Shown: piece after piece, positions 1-6,688 of the stretch
Numbering within the stretch: the first letter of the stretch is position 1
How the letters are laid out: every line of letters begins with the position of its first letter
Source of the DNA: Ardenticatenaceae bacterium
Lineage (GTDB): Bacteria > Chloroflexota > Anaerolineae > Promineifilales > Promineifilaceae
Direction of reading: 5' to 3'
Length of the DNA: 10,542 bases
NCBI GenBank assembly: GCA_020634415.1
Contig: JACKBT010000072.1
Span: 1 to 10,542 of the forward strand
The notes under the pieces: model-generated
Told to the model about the DNA's origin: nothing
The model's database searches: none
What the model saw: only the letters and a program-made list of their open reading frames with translations
Position numbers and translations under genes: made by a program

Positions 1-9
1 GTAATTGGG

Positions 10-39
10 TAATTACGTAATTACCTAATTACGTAATTA
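10..39. repeat. Doublet of 14-bp AT-rich palindromes
   Basis: TAATTACGTAATTA, a perfect palindrome, occurs at 10-23 and again at 26-39, giving a 16-bp period. The first copy extends to an 18-bp palindrome (8-25). A decayed half copy may lie at 1-9. It lies just downstream of the stop of the minus-strand LysM gene. Either copy could form a short hairpin, but there is no T-tract of the kind a classical terminator has. Its role is unknown; it looks like an intergenic repeat family. Confidence 0.6.
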
Positions 40-45
40 GGCCGT

Positions 46-801
46 TTATGGCACACAGATGATGGTTCCAGAGTAAATGGTGTAATTGGCATCGAGGGTG
101 TTGATGGTGCGTAAATTGTCGGGGGTGGTGTTGCGGCGTTGGGCAATGCTGAAGATGGTGTCGCCTTCGGCAACAGCGTAGGGGCTGAGACCAGGGCAGT
201 AGGCGGGGTTGCCAATGGGGACCTGGATGGTTTGGCCGGCGACGAGGTCTTCCTGGTCTATGCCTTTGACGGCCATGAGGGTGATGGAGGTGTTGAGTTG
301 GCGTGTGATGTTGTAGAGGCTGTCGTTGGCCTGGACGACGTAGCTTTGGTAGATGATGGCATCTACGGTTTGATTGGCGGTGTTGAGGGGAACGGCCGTT
401 GCCAGCTCTATTGGCTGTTCTTGTGTTTGTTCTGTTTGCTGTTCGGCTGGCTGCTCTTGTGTTTGCTCTGTTTGCTGTTCGGCTGGCTGCTCTTGCGTCT
501 GTTCTGTTTGCTGTTCGGCTGGCTGCTCTTGTGTCTGCTGTTCTGGTTGGGCGCTTTCTGGCTGAACGGGAGTGATGGGCTGCATGAACAGGGCATTGTC
601 TACCGTGCGCCGCACTGCAATGTCTACACCCTCGACGTTGATGACTTGGGTTTCGGCTGGGGCTTGTTCCCCTTCGGTAACTTGCTCTTCTGGCGTATCG
701 GGGCGATCTTGCAGGGCAAGCAGAGCGAGTGAACTGGCAATCGCCAGGATAACGGCCACAATGATAATGAGCATAATGATAGAAGATTGAGGTTTTTGCA
801 T
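46..801 (-). CDS. Membrane-anchored protein with Gln/Glu-rich repeats and two LysM domains
   Basis: This 251-residue protein probably binds peptidoglycan or a related glycan at the cell surface. Residues 8-30 form one hydrophobic helix next to a short N-terminus with one Lys; the acidic segment after it suggests a signal anchor with the rest outside. Residues 87-130 are a low-complexity Q/E/P/T linker built on a 12-residue repeat (EQPAEQQTEQTQ). Two LysM domains follow: about 153-196 (VVQANDSLYNI..., closing with QTIQVP) and 208-251 (AVAEGDTIFSI..., closing with GTIICVP). The second keeps the usual GDT-(I/L)-xxIA pattern and carries a Cys near its end (C249), possibly paired with C202. The ATG at 801 has an AGGAG about 9 nt upstream. 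There is no enzymatic domain, so it is a structural or targeting protein rather than a hydrolase. It is divergent from dgt. Domain calls are from motif reading; the exact function is unknown. Confidence 0.85.
   Translation of the reverse strand: MQKPQSSIIMLIIIVAVILAIASSLALLALQDRPDTPEEQVTEGEQAPAETQVINVEGVDIAVRRTVDNALFMQPITPVQPESAQPEQQTQEQPAEQQTEQTQEQPAEQQTEQTQEQPAEQQTEQTQEQPIELATAVPLNTANQTVDAIIYQSYVVQANDSLYNITRQLNTSITLMAVKGIDQEDLVAGQTIQVPIGNPAYCPGLSPYAVAEGDTIFSIAQRRNTTPDNLRTINTLDANYTIYSGTIICVP
392..399. repeat. ACGGCCGT palindrome, site 1 (in LysM gene)
   Basis: Within the 10-bp palindrome AACGGCCGTT (391-400). On the minus strand it is read as Thr-Ala-Val. Plus-strand G:C is 24:7 in the 60 nt to the left and 17:13 to the right, the right flank being the tandem repeat. 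Confidence 0.8.
412..543. repeat. 36-bp in-frame tandem repeat in the LysM gene
   Basis: A 36-bp unit encoding 12 residues recurs: the core TTGCTGTTCGGCTGG begins at 436, 472 and 508, with partial units on both sides. Copies differ only at a few bases (for example TTGTGT, TTGCGT and TTGTGT/C). Because the period is a multiple of 3, copy number can change without breaking the frame, so linker length probably varies between strains. Confidence 0.9.
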
Positions 802-839
802 GGTTGCGCTCCTCAGAATAGTGCTGAAAGGATGAGTTT

Positions 840-868
840 ATGTTACACTTGTCATAAGATTATGTCAA
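840..868 (-). promoter_or_regulatory. Sigma70-type promoter for the LysM gene
   Basis: On the minus strand TTGACA (868-863) is a full consensus -35 box. It is followed by exactly 17 nt and then TAACAT (845-840), a 4/6 match to the -10 box. Transcription would begin near 833, leaving a leader of about 30 nt before the ATG at 801. The -35 box overlaps the Shine-Dalgarno of the divergent dgt gene, so the two genes share a very short control region. No equally good promoter was found for dgt. Confidence 0.6.
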
Positions 869-878
869 GGAGTCCGCA

Positions 879-2033
879 ATGGTATTCAATCGTCAGAAAT
901 TAGAAGAGATAGAGATTGCTGGTCTGGCTCCCTATGGGTTACGCAGTTCGGCTTCCAAAGGGCGTGAGTATCCAGAGGACGAATCGGATACGCGCACGGC
1001 GTTTGAACGGGATAGGGATCGCATTATTCATACGACAGCTTTCCGCCGTTTGGAGTATAAGACGCAGGTGTTTGTGGTGTATGAGGGGGATCATTATCGC
1101 ACGCGGCTGACGCACACGTTGGAGGTGGCGCAGCTTGGCCGTTCGTTGGCGCGGGGGTTGGGTGGCAATGAGGATTTGACGGAGGCGATTTGCCTGGCTC
1201 ATGATTTGGGTCATCCTCCATTTGGTCATGCGGGTGAGTTTATGCTGAATCGGCTGATGGCGGGGCATGGCGGGTTTAATCACAATACACAAAGTTATCG
1301 TATTGTGACGGAGCTGGAACAGCGTTACCCGCATTTTAAGGGTTTGAACCTGACGTATGAGACGCGGGAGGGGATGATTAAGCATGAAACTTCTTATGAT
1401 AAGAGTGATGCGGTGGGTTATGAGCCGGATAAGCAGGCTTCGCTGGAGGCGCAAATTGCCAATCTTGCGGATGAGATTGCGTATAATGCGCATGATTTGG
1501 ATGATGGGCTGCGGGCGGGCTTGTTTACGACGTATGATTTGGATGAGTTGGAGATATGGCTGTTGCTGAAGGAGAGTGTGGGCTGGCAAAATGGACGGCC
1601 GTTTAGCACAATGACGCGCCATGAGATTATTCGGGAGTTGATCGGCCGTTCGGTGGAGGATGTGTTGTATCATACGGCCGAGCAGTTGGTGCAGCACCAA
1701 ATAGATTCGCCCGAAAAGCTGCAATTACACCCCGATAAAGTGGTAGGCTATTCGATGGAATTCGGCCGTAAAATCCAGGCTCTCAAAAAGTTCTTGTATG
1801 AACGCATGTATCATCATTATCGGCTGGTACGTATGCAGGCCAAAGCCGAACGTTTTGTCTCTGAGCTGTTCGATGCTTATATGAAAGCCCCGGGTATGCT
1901 GCCCGATGCCACCCAAGAACGGCTAAAAGAAGCCCCTGTGGAACGAGTGGTGACCGATTACATTGCGGGGATGACTGACCGGTATGCGTTAGAAGAGTGG
2001 CAAAAGCTGTTTGATCCCTATGTGAGAGCCTAA
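879..2033 (+). CDS. dgt: Deoxyguanosinetriphosphate triphosphohydrolase (HD superfamily)
   Basis: It hydrolyses dNTPs, classically dGTP, to the deoxynucleoside and triphosphate and so tunes the DNA precursor pool in the cytoplasm. The 384-residue length suits the shorter dGTPase-like class; the E. coli enzyme is near 500. The N-terminal HD domain has the expected metal ligands: H79 in RTRLTHTLEV, H108-D109 in AHDLGHPPFGHAGE, and D198 in ADEIAY. H117 and E120 lie in the conserved FGHAGE stretch. The segment RDRDRIIHTTAFRRLEYKTQ (45-64) is the family's nucleotide-binding signature. The C-terminal part (about 285-378) matches the phosphohydrolase-associated domain. The ATG at 879 has AAGGAG at 867-872, 6 nt away. 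Codons in the first two thirds are strongly G/T-ending and become more balanced after about 1680, near a cluster of CGGCCG motifs. Substrate preference among dNTPs cannot be read from the sequence. Confidence 0.95.
   Translation: MVFNRQKLEEIEIAGLAPYGLRSSASKGREYPEDESDTRTAFERDRDRIIHTTAFRRLEYKTQVFVVYEGDHYRTRLTHTLEVAQLGRSLARGLGGNEDLTEAICLAHDLGHPPFGHAGEFMLNRLMAGHGGFNHNTQSYRIVTELEQRYPHFKGLNLTYETREGMIKHETSYDKSDAVGYEPDKQASLEAQIANLADEIAYNAHDLDDGLRAGLFTTYDLDELEIWLLLKESVGWQNGRPFSTMTRHEIIRELIGRSVEDVLYHTAEQLVQHQIDSPEKLQLHPDKVVGYSMEFGRKIQALKKFLYERMYHHYRLVRMQAKAERFVSELFDAYMKAPGMLPDATQERLKEAPVERVVTDYIAGMTDRYALEEWQKLFDPYVRA
1595..1602. repeat. ACGGCCGT palindrome, site 2 (in dgt)
   Basis: Read in frame as Gly-Arg-Pro. 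G:C is 25:4 in the left 60 nt and 21:11 in the right. Near variants TCGGCCGT (1642-1649 and 1762-1769) and ACGGCCGA (1674-1681) follow within 175 bp. Confidence 0.8.
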
Positions 2034-2059
2034 ATCAATGGGCAATGGGGTGTGAAGGC

Positions 2060-2087
2060 AAAAACAAAAGACCCCCGAAGGGGTCTT
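2060..2087 (-). terminator. Rho-independent terminator for the 2140-3075 gene
   Basis: AAGACCCC (2068-2075) pairs with GGGGTCTT (2080-2087) around a 4-nt loop. Read on the minus strand the hairpin is followed by TTGTTTTT, a good release tract. It sits about 50 nt past the stop of the minus-strand membrane-protein gene. On the plus strand no T-run follows, so it is directional. Confidence 0.75.
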
Positions 2088-2103
2088 GAGTGATTCGATA
2101 AAA

Positions 2104-2141
2104 GGTGTTGGTTTATCCACAAATAAACCAGCACTTTTTTT
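2104..2141 (+). terminator. Rho-independent terminator for dgt
   Basis: GGTGTTGGTTTA (2104-2115) pairs with TAAACCAGCACT (2124-2135) over 12 positions with two G-U pairs and an 8-nt loop. Seven T's follow at 2135-2141. It ends dgt transcription about 100 nt past its stop and overlaps the stop codon of the convergent gene, so the two transcripts share 3' sequence. Confidence 0.85.
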
Positions 2142-3075
2142 AGTAGTTCATCAATTCGTCGGCGCGTGCCTGTAAATCTAGCTCTTCAAAATCACCCTCT
2201 TTTGACCAGGCAGAAAGTTCGATGGTGAAACGCTCAAAGAAGCTTTGCGGGGGCAGTGTGCCTGTGCCATAGGCTAATTCTGTTACCTCAGCGTTGATGA
2301 TTAACGTGGCTGTTTCTAAGACAACCGTTTCGTTTTCACGAGCCAAGACGGGTTCGCCCTTGGGGGCTAACTTGGCTTTAATGGCATCATCAAAGAAGGC
2401 GTGATCGCTCATAATCACTTTGGTGATGGTGCGGATATCGTTTTTATCAAACAGCCAGACTTCAAAGGCGGTGACGTTTTTGGGTGAGTCTGCGCCCAAA
2501 GATTCGGCAATGCTCACACCACATTCGCCTAAGAAGTCACCACTGCTATTCTCAATGCTGAACGAATCGTCATAGGTGTCATGGCCCAGAACGTAGCTGG
2601 TGCGGAAACGGGCAATCGGAACGGTGGCTACGTCTTCGCCGCCATCCACAACAGGGCCAGCATCGGGCACTTCGGTGTAGCGGGGTGTGTCTACAGTATC
2701 GCCGGTGAGGGCATTGCGCCGCCGCCAGACAATAACGGCCGCTACGACCAGGACTAGCAATAAGAGAATGAGTGTTAGGGAGGAACTGCCGCCGCCGCTT
2801 TGGTCGGTTGGTTCAGCCGTATCTTGGGGTACGTTGGTGGCATCAAAGCCGCAGCCTACGCCGTTGTAGGCTCTGACCATGTTTTCGTAGATGGCTCTGT
2901 CGGCTGCGGTGGTATCGGCATCTGCGGCTACACCACAAACGGCCGATGCCAAGCTTTGGGCATTATTAAATGTCCATTCCGCTGGTGAAACGACCCAGGC
3001 ATACACCAGCCCAAGTACGATACCGACGACCAAACCTATAAGCAATCCTGTTCGTTGTTGTTGGATTATATTCAT
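2140..3075 (-). CDS. Unknown two-helix membrane protein with a cytoplasmic C-terminal domain
   Basis: I do not recognise a named family. The 311-residue protein has a hydrophobic helix at about 9-29, an acidic loop of about 65 residues with a Cys pair (C47, C75), a Gly/Ser-rich stretch, a second helix at about 100-117 followed by three Arg (118-120), and a C-terminal domain of roughly 190 residues. By the positive-inside rule the loop is outside, where the two Cys could form a disulfide, and the large C-domain is cytoplasmic. The C-domain (about 155-290) is mixed alpha/beta in appearance with the distinctive stretch FEVWLFDKNDIRTITKV, and has no obvious catalytic motif. The ATG at 3075 has only a weak ribosome site (AAGG, GGGTGA) upstream. 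It stands alone, convergent with dgt and divergent from argF, with its own terminator. It may be a lineage-specific envelope or scaffold protein; that is inference. Confidence 0.8.
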   Translation of the reverse strand: MNIIQQQRTGLLIGLVVGIVLGLVYAWVVSPAEWTFNNAQSLASAVCGVAADADTTAADRAIYENMVRAYNGVGCGFDATNVPQDTAEPTDQSGGGSSSLTLILLLLVLVVAAVIVWRRRNALTGDTVDTPRYTEVPDAGPVVDGGEDVATVPIARFRTSYVLGHDTYDDSFSIENSSGDFLGECGVSIAESLGADSPKNVTAFEVWLFDKNDIRTITKVIMSDHAFFDDAIKAKLAPKGEPVLARENETVVLETATLIINAEVTELAYGTGTLPPQSFFERFTIELSAWSKEGDFEELDLQARADELMNY

Positions 3076-3162
3076 CTGTCACCCGCCTTCTGTCCTTATA
3101 AACAAACTGAAATAAGATTTTAGGTGTTCAGCCTTGTATGGCTATGACCGTTTATCCCCTAA

Positions 3163-3170
3163 ACGGCCGT
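3163..3170. repeat. ACGGCCGT palindrome, site 3 (intergenic)
   Basis: Part of AACGGCCGTT (3162-3171), the only copy of the octamer outside a gene. G:C is 11:12 on the left and 9:17 on the right, and A overtakes T on the right (21:13 after 17:20), so the composition switch appears without codon constraint. The rest of the 272-bp gap (3076-3347) shows only the argF promoter region. Confidence 0.8.
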
Positions 3171-3305
3171 TGGTTCAGATAATACAGACACCCGTTCCAA
3201 ACCTGAACCATAATAAAGGTGACATCCCCTCTGCAACGCTAATCTTACCATAACTATAAAAGGTGTACAAACATTATGTGAATTCTTTTTACTTATTCTG
3301 GCCTG

Positions 3306-3314
3306 TGGTATACT
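3306..3314 (+). promoter_or_regulatory. Extended -10 promoter of argF
   Basis: TGG-TATACT is an extended -10 element (5/6 match to TATAAT plus the upstream TG). The -35 region, T-rich around 3286-3293, is weak, as is usual for extended -10 promoters. The start would fall near 3321, about 27 nt before the GTG start codon. No arginine-repressor box was recognised. Confidence 0.45.
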
Positions 3315-3347
3315 TTTCACCATTAAATTGGCAAGGAGAGCAACACC

Positions 3348-4271
3348 GTGGAACACTTTCTTTCCATAGCCGACCTCACACCGGATGAAATTCACAATTT
3401 ACTGGCACTTGCTACCAGCCTGAAAAGCGAATGGCAGCAGGGTGGCAATAAACCCATCCTCAAAGGCAAAAGTCTGGGCATGATTTTCCAAAAACCTTCA
3501 TTGCGGACTCGCGTCTCTTTTGAAATGGGCATGGTGCATCTAGGTGGTCACGCCATTTACCTCGGCCCTAGCGAAGTAAAAATGGCTGGCCGCGAAAGTG
3601 TGCCAGACGTGGCTCGTGTTTTGTCTGGGTATGTAGACGGCATTATGGCCCGTGTCTTTGATCATGATCATATTATTCAGCTTGCAACCTATAGCACCGT
3701 ACCCGTCATCAATGGCCTCACCGATTACAACCATCCAGCGCAAGCATTTGCCGACATATTCACAATCCAAGAGTTGAAAGGGCGTTTGGAAGGGTTGAAG
3801 TTGGCTTATGTTGGTGATGGCAACAATGTGGCCCGCTCGCTGCTGTTTGCCGCTATGAAAGTGGGGATGCACTTTGCTATTGCCTCCCCCCCGGGTTACA
3901 CATTAGATGAAGAGGATTTTGATCTCGGCGAATCATTTAGCATGGCAGGGGCTACCATTGAAGTGGCAGAGGAACCAGCCAGGGCTGTAGCGGAGGCCGA
4001 TGTCATCTACACGGATGTGTGGACGAGTATGGGGCAAGAGGCAGAAACGGCCGAACGCCTGCGTGTATTCCCTCCCTATCAAATCAACCAGATGCTCGTC
4101 AACCATGCTCAAGCAGACTGTCTGGTCATGCACTGCTTACCGGCTCATCGTGGTGAGGAAATCACCGACGATATTGCCGATGGCCCTAACTCCGCCCTCT
4201 TCCCCCAGGCCGAAAATCGGATGCATGCGCAAAAAGCAATTCTTGTTCATTTATTGAGTGATAGATCATAA
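3348..4271 (+). CDS. argF: Ornithine carbamoyltransferase
   Basis: It transfers the carbamoyl group of carbamoyl phosphate to ornithine to give citrulline, in cytoplasmic arginine synthesis. The 307-residue length is typical. The carbamoyl-phosphate loop is SLRTR (51-55), with Leu where many family members have Thr. HPAQ (129-132) replaces the common HPCQ. The ornithine-side motifs are clear: DVWTSMGQE (223-231) and [10 protein letters not shown] (262-271). The SMG motif and [10 protein letters not shown] favour ornithine over aspartate or acetylornithine as the acceptor. The GTG start at 3348 follows AAGGAGAG at 3333-3340; no ATG lies nearby in frame. No other arginine gene is visible, so the pathway is dispersed. 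No terminator follows, so some readthrough into the TPR gene is possible. A catabolic role (arcB) cannot be excluded, but no arcA or arcC is seen. Confidence 0.93.
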   Translation: MEHFLSIADLTPDEIHNLLALATSLKSEWQQGGNKPILKGKSLGMIFQKPSLRTRVSFEMGMVHLGGHAIYLGPSEVKMAGRESVPDVARVLSGYVDGIMARVFDHDHIIQLATYSTVPVINGLTDYNHPAQAFADIFTIQELKGRLEGLKLAYVGDGNNVARSLLFAAMKVGMHFAIASPPGYTLDEEDFDLGESFSMAGATIEVAEEPARAVAEADVIYTDVWTSMGQEAETAERLRVFPPYQINQMLVNHAQADCLVMHCLPAHRGEEITDDIADGPNSALFPQAENRMHAQKAILVHLLSDRS

Positions 4272-4287
4272 ATAAAGTGATTAGAGT

Positions 4288-4324
4288 TTGGAGGTTAACC
4301 AGTCTCCAATTCCTAATCTCCAAT
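4288..4324. repeat. TTGGAG/CTCCAA intergenic repeat
   Basis: TTGGAG (4288-4293) is complementary to CTCCAA (4304-4309), with the palindrome GGTTAACC starting inside the first arm. TCTCCAAT recurs at 4303-4310 and 4317-4324 with a 14-bp period. It fills most of the 88-nt gap between argF and the TPR gene. It could form a weak hairpin, but with no T-tract it is not a convincing terminator. Confidence 0.45.
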
Positions 4325-4359
4325 CTTATTCTTACGTCTTATTCATCGGAGGCACCACT

Positions 4360-6594
4360 GTGTCCAAAAATCGCTCACAGTTTGAAGAGGCTCTAAATCG
4401 TGGTCATGCTTACAATTGGGATCAGCGGTGGGAAGAAGCTATTGCTGAATTTGAAAAAGCCATCAAGTTGGGGCCAAATGAGCCTGCTGCCTATGAAGGG
4501 CTGGGGACGGCCTATCGTGGTCTGGACAGGCTGACTAAGGCTTTAGAAAATTACAAATTAGCCGCCCGCTATTCTCGTGGGGATATTCTTTACTTGCGGC
4601 AGGTAGCCGATATGCAGGAGCTTTTGGCGCAAGAAAGTGAAGCTGGTCGCACCTATCTGGCTATTGGGGAAGTGGAATTAGGGCGTAAACGGCTGCAAGA
4701 GGCGATGGATTATTGGCATCGAGCGATTATGTTGGAGCCAAATTTGTTACAGGCACATCGTCGGCTGGCTTCTGTCTATAAGCGGCAAAAGTCTATTCCC
4801 AGTGCCATCCGAGAATATTTGGAGATAGCGCGTATTACGCAGTCGGAGAAGAACACGCAAGATGCTTTGTATGCGTGCCAGCAAGCTTTGGAGCTTGATC
4901 CTCGGAATAAGGATGTGCTGACGGCGATTGAGTTGATTAAACAAGGTACGCCGATTGCCAAAACGGATAAGCGCGGCCCGCTTCATACGGGGCAGACGGA
5001 TGATTTGCCGCGTATGACGGCCGCTTTGGATAGGGTGGCGAAAAAGCCGGAAATGGGCGCGGTTGTGCCGATTGTGAAGGCCCGTCAGGATGCGATGGCG
5101 CAAATGGCGGAGAAGCTGTTTGAAGAGGCTTCAGATATGAAGACTTCGGCGCTGATCAGCCAGGCGTTGGATGCCCAGACGCAGGGGATGACGAGTGAGG
5201 CGATTAGTTATTATGAACAGATTATGCAGGCGGGCATAAGGGGGCCGGCGATTCATTTTAATTTGGGCTTGCTGTATCAGGATAAGCTGCGGTTTGAGGA
5301 TGCGATTAAGCAGTTTGAAGTGTCGGTGAAAGATCAGGATTTTCGCTTAGCCAGCCATTTTGCCCTGGGTGAGTCTTACCGGGCTAGAGGGCGCATTGAG
5401 GAGGCGATTGAGCATTTTATTACGGTGCTGAAGATTGTGGATATGTCTACGGTGCAACATGCTCATTCGGACCGGTTGATTGAGCTGTATGAGAATTTGT
5501 CGGATAGTTTGATTGCGAAGGGGGAGCGGGATCAGGCGACGAATTTTGCCAATGCGCTGGTGGAGTTTTTGAGCCAGAAGGGCTGGGAGGATAAGGCGAA
5601 GGAGGCCCGGGCCAGGTTACAGCAGCTTTCTAATACGGATATGATGATTTTGGGGGATGTGCTGACGGCCGGTTCGGAGCAGGTGTTGGAGTCGCTGTTT
5701 TTGAGCCAGGAGTATACGCGGCGTAAGTTGTATGATACGGCCGTTGAAGAAGCCTTCCGCGCCATTCAATTATCTCCCGAATATTTGCCCGCCCACTTGC
5801 AGTTGGCGGATGCTTTGGCCAAACAGGGTCGGCCCGATGTGGCCGCTTTGAAATATAGCACAATTGCCGACACCTATCAGATTCGGAGCGACATTAATGG
5901 GGCGATTATGGCCTATGAAATGGTGGTGGAACTGAACCCATTGGATGTGAAGGTGCATACCAAGCTGATTGATTTGCTGAAGCAGCACGGCCGTATTGAT
6001 GATGCCATTGCCCACCTCATCGCTTTGGGTGAGACCCATTATCAACTAGCCAAGGTGGAGAAGGCGCGGGAAACGTATCAGGAAGCTTTGAAGCTGGTGC
6101 CACGAGGCACCGACGCCAGTTTGAAGCCGAAGCTGCTGCGGGCTATGGCGGATGTAGACATGCAGCGTTTTGATTGGCGGCGGGCATTGGTGGCTTATAA
6201 GGAGCTGCGCGAACTAGACCCGGATGATGAGCGCACAGCGATTACGCTGGTTGATTTGTATTACAAGCTGGATCAACCGAATAATGCTGTGAGTGAGCTG
6301 GATAAGTATTTGATTCAGTTGGTGCGGAATGGGCGGGGTGGGAAGCTGTTAGGGATTTTGGAGGATATGGTACGGCAACGGCCGTCTGATGCCAACCTGG
6401 TGGATAGACTCTACCGGCTCTACATCCAGCAAAAGCGGGTCAAAGATGCGGTTAATCTGCTGGATCGCCTGGGCGAACTGCAATTAGAAGCAGGCGATAC
6501 CCAGGGAGCCGTGCAAACCATCGAAAGAATTGTTAAACTCAAACCACCCAATGTTGCCAGTTATCAGCAGTTGTTGGGTCAATTAAGGCATTAG
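4360..6594 (+). CDS. Large tetratricopeptide-repeat protein
   Basis: The 744-residue protein is almost all helical TPR units and has no signal peptide, membrane segment or catalytic domain, so it is probably a cytoplasmic scaffold. Clear TPRs lie at about 9-75 (AYNWDQRWEEAIAEFEKAI then AYRGLDRLTKALENYKLA), 100-133, 263-325, 331-362, 453-500, 510-530, 555-582 and 605-624, with weaker ones to the end. A less regular linker (about 195-250) divides the N-terminal block from the rest. I chose the GTG at 4360 because GGAGG (4348-4352) stands 7 nt before it. An in-frame TTG at 4288 would add 24 residues coming from the intergenic repeat and lacks a ribosome site. Codon choice changes sharply inside the gene: G/T-ending from about 4800 to 5736, C-rich after 5745, G-rich again to 6377, then balanced. 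The changes coincide with ACGGCCGT palindromes. The partner is unknown. Confidence 0.9.
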   Translation: MSKNRSQFEEALNRGHAYNWDQRWEEAIAEFEKAIKLGPNEPAAYEGLGTAYRGLDRLTKALENYKLAARYSRGDILYLRQVADMQELLAQESEAGRTYLAIGEVELGRKRLQEAMDYWHRAIMLEPNLLQAHRRLASVYKRQKSIPSAIREYLEIARITQSEKNTQDALYACQQALELDPRNKDVLTAIELIKQGTPIAKTDKRGPLHTGQTDDLPRMTAALDRVAKKPEMGAVVPIVKARQDAMAQMAEKLFEEASDMKTSALISQALDAQTQGMTSEAISYYEQIMQAGIRGPAIHFNLGLLYQDKLRFEDAIKQFEVSVKDQDFRLASHFALGESYRARGRIEEAIEHFITVLKIVDMSTVQHAHSDRLIELYENLSDSLIAKGERDQATNFANALVEFLSQKGWEDKAKEARARLQQLSNTDMMILGDVLTAGSEQVLESLFLSQEYTRRKLYDTAVEEAFRAIQLSPEYLPAHLQLADALAKQGRPDVAALKYSTIADTYQIRSDINGAIMAYEMVVELNPLDVKVHTKLIDLLKQHGRIDDAIAHLIALGETHYQLAKVEKARETYQEALKLVPRGTDASLKPKLLRAMADVDMQRFDWRRALVAYKELRELDPDDERTAITLVDLYYKLDQPNNAVSELDKYLIQLVRNGRGGKLLGILEDMVRQRPSDANLVDRLYRLYIQQKRVKDAVNLLDRLGELQLEAGDTQGAVQTIERIVKLKPPNVASYQQLLGQLRH
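5737..5744. repeat. ACGGCCGT palindrome, site 4 (TPR gene)
   Basis: Read as Thr-Ala-Val. One of the sharpest switches in the window: G:C is 22:8 on the left and 10:20 on the right within one uninterrupted reading frame. Confidence 0.85.
5987..5994. repeat. ACGGCCGT palindrome, site 5 (TPR gene)
   Basis: Read as His-Gly-Arg, a different frame from site 4. G:C is 17:11 on the left and 12:17 on the right. Confidence 0.8.
6378..6385. repeat. ACGGCCGT palindrome, site 6 (TPR gene)
   Basis: Read as Gln-Arg-Pro-Ser, the third frame. G:C is 29:5 on the left and 15:17 on the right. Confidence 0.85.
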
Positions 6595-6626
6595 CCCTTT
6601 CGGATTCGTAGACTTTTCGTTAACAT

Positions 6627-6688
6627 AAAACGTAAAACGTAAAACGTAGGTGAGGACTTATGCTTTACGTTTTACGTTTTTTTCTTTT
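6627..6688 (+). terminator. AT-rich hairpin terminator made of ACGTAAA repeats
   Basis: The left arm at 6627-6643 (AAAACGTAAAACGTAAA) is the exact complement of the right arm at 6664-6680, a 17-bp perfect stem with a 20-nt loop. T-rich sequence (6677-6688) follows. The left arm is itself a 7-bp direct repeat (AAAACGT three times), so the arms can pair in a second register. Placed 33 nt after the TPR stop, it probably ends that transcript. Its low GC content makes it unusual for a terminator, and it may belong to an intergenic repeat family. Confidence 0.7.

Noticed and set aside
412..543. CRISPR-like array with 36-bp period
   Set aside because: The 36-bp period is repeat only, without spacers, and is an in-frame protein repeat.
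939..1724. 261-codon minus-strand open frame inside dgt
   Set aside because: It is the antisense shadow of dgt, whose HD motifs are intact; the predicted protein is rich in Arg, Leu, Ile and His with no domain pattern.
3159..3395. 78-codon minus-strand open frame between genes
   Set aside because: It covers the argF promoter, ribosome site and start, has no ribosome site of its own and shows no recognisable motif.
4800..5740. Horizontally acquired segment in the TPR gene
   Set aside because: Similar composition swings occur in several housekeeping genes and align with the palindrome, and the reading frame and TPR pattern continue through them.
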